Source of the DNA: Phallusia mammillata
Taxonomy: Eukaryota; Chordata; Ascidiacea; Phlebobranchia; Ascidiidae
Length of the DNA stretch: 64,000 nt
Assembly: GCA_003260075.1 (NCBI GenBank)
Contig: QLIY01000231.1
Span: 24,278-88,277 of the forward strand
Direction of reading: 5' to 3'
A program made the position numbers and the translations under genes. The notes under the pieces are model-generated. The model made no database searches. It was not told the DNA's origin and saw only the letters and a program-made list of their open reading frames with translations. The number at the start of each line of letters is the position of its first letter. Within the stretch, counting starts at the first letter, position 1. Shown in pieces: positions 63,356 to 64,000 of this stretch.

Positions 63356-64000
63356 ATGGGTGACTGTAAAGGAACATGCAGCTCGATGTTGGGCCTGACA
63401 TACGCATTTTTAAGTTCTGCGTCCTTTGCAATCGCAAATCTTTTGGTTAAGTTTTTGCAAAGCCCTGGTACTGGGCAGCTGCTTCTCTTTCGTTACTTTG
63501 CTCAGTACGCCATCACCTTGCCCATATACACTTACCGAAAAGACTTGTTTGTTGTTCGTCCACTGAAAACTATCTTGGTATTGCTGGTTTCCGTAATAAC
63601 GACATCCTTGTCTGTTGTCATATTCTACTTTTGCATCCCACTTTTGCCGCTTGGCGATGCCACCGCAATACTATCGACTTCAATAATTTTGGTTGGATTA
63701 TTTGCCTTTATTTTCCTAAAAGGTGAGCTCTTTCAAATATCGTTTGTTAGACATAAAACAAGTAATTTTCAAATCATTTTTGCCAATAAAACACATATCA
63801 ATGCCAGTTTTCAAACTTGTGTAACTTATTTTGGTCATATTCCAGTTAGCTTGATTTTAAAGTAACGTTTCCAGCAGTAAGCTTTTTGTGCCCATGAAAT
63901 TAAGTGAGCTTGGTTTATCAATAAATCACATTTATCTCGCTTATATGTGTTAACTGTTAACCATTGCATCTTTTTAGAGCCATGTCGAATATCCGGAGTT
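63356..64000 (+). CDS. DMT transporter paralogue, partial at window end
   Basis: Exon 1 is 63356-63722 and exon 2 starts at 63978 and runs off the window. The first exon closely follows the copy at 53280, including MLGLTYAFLSSASFAIANLL, LLLFRYFAQYAITLP and FCIPLLPLGDATAI, with the same donor position. Exon 2 begins E-PCRISGV, matching ERCQLSGI of copy 1. The Met at 63332 is also in frame, but alignment with copy 1 favours 63356. Both copies lie in the same orientation with the sulfotransferase-like gene between them. Confidence 0.87.

Overview
The window is animal nuclear DNA: AT-rich, with short phase-consistent introns and extracellular proteins typical of metazoans. An ascidian tunicate (Ciona-like) is the best guess. 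The reasons are two CBM2-GH9 cellulase-type genes (tunicates make and remodel cellulose), an ectodomain module common in marine invertebrates, splice acceptors a few bases upstream of several start codons (as expected for spliced-leader trans-splicing), and operon-like gene spacing. A mollusc or another marine invertebrate is not excluded. All gene models were joined by hand from splice signals, reading frame and remembered family features; no search was run.

Layout. 0.3-7.2 kb (+): a 16-exon membrane protein with a marine-invertebrate ectodomain module, an EGF-like domain, a ZP domain and a TM segment. 7.5-10.2 kb: transposon debris and two orphan candidate exons. 10.8-13.9 kb (-): carnosine N-methyltransferase (CARNMT1). 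14.8-17.6 kb (-): NUDCD3, with a possible operon partner just upstream. 18.3-20.8 kb (+): a small unrecognised three-exon gene. 22.2-24.5 and 27.4-29.0 kb (+): two tandem Ly6/uPAR-like proteins with Pro/Thr-rich stalks and probable GPI signals, separated by nested hAT elements. 30.4-38.7 and 44.3-52.8 kb (+): two tandem 13-exon CBM2-GH9 genes on a duplicated block of about 9.4 kb; the spacer is largely hAT elements. 53.3-54.6 kb (+): a DMT/SLC35G-like transporter. 57.6-59.8 kb (+): a Sulfotransferase_4-like protein with a C-terminal TM. 63.4 kb to the end (+): the start of a second copy of the transporter.

Main biological result. The upstream GH9 enzyme keeps the catalytic residues (DAGD and the C-terminal Glu). 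The downstream paralogue is fully open across 13 exons, but its general-acid Glu is replaced by Thr and its DAGD has become DSGD. It has also expanded a C-terminal 23-residue unit from one copy to eight. It looks like a cellulose-binding, probably membrane-anchored pseudoenzyme beside its active parent. Five hammerhead-ribozyme-like cores, probably Penelope-like element remnants, lie in GH9 introns.

Assembly caution. Nine runs of pure G occur, five of exactly 10 bases, with no matching C-runs. Three of the 10-base runs separate near-identical direct duplicates. They behave like scaffold gaps, not biology. One probable misplaced 420-bp contig duplicates the last CARNMT1 exon.
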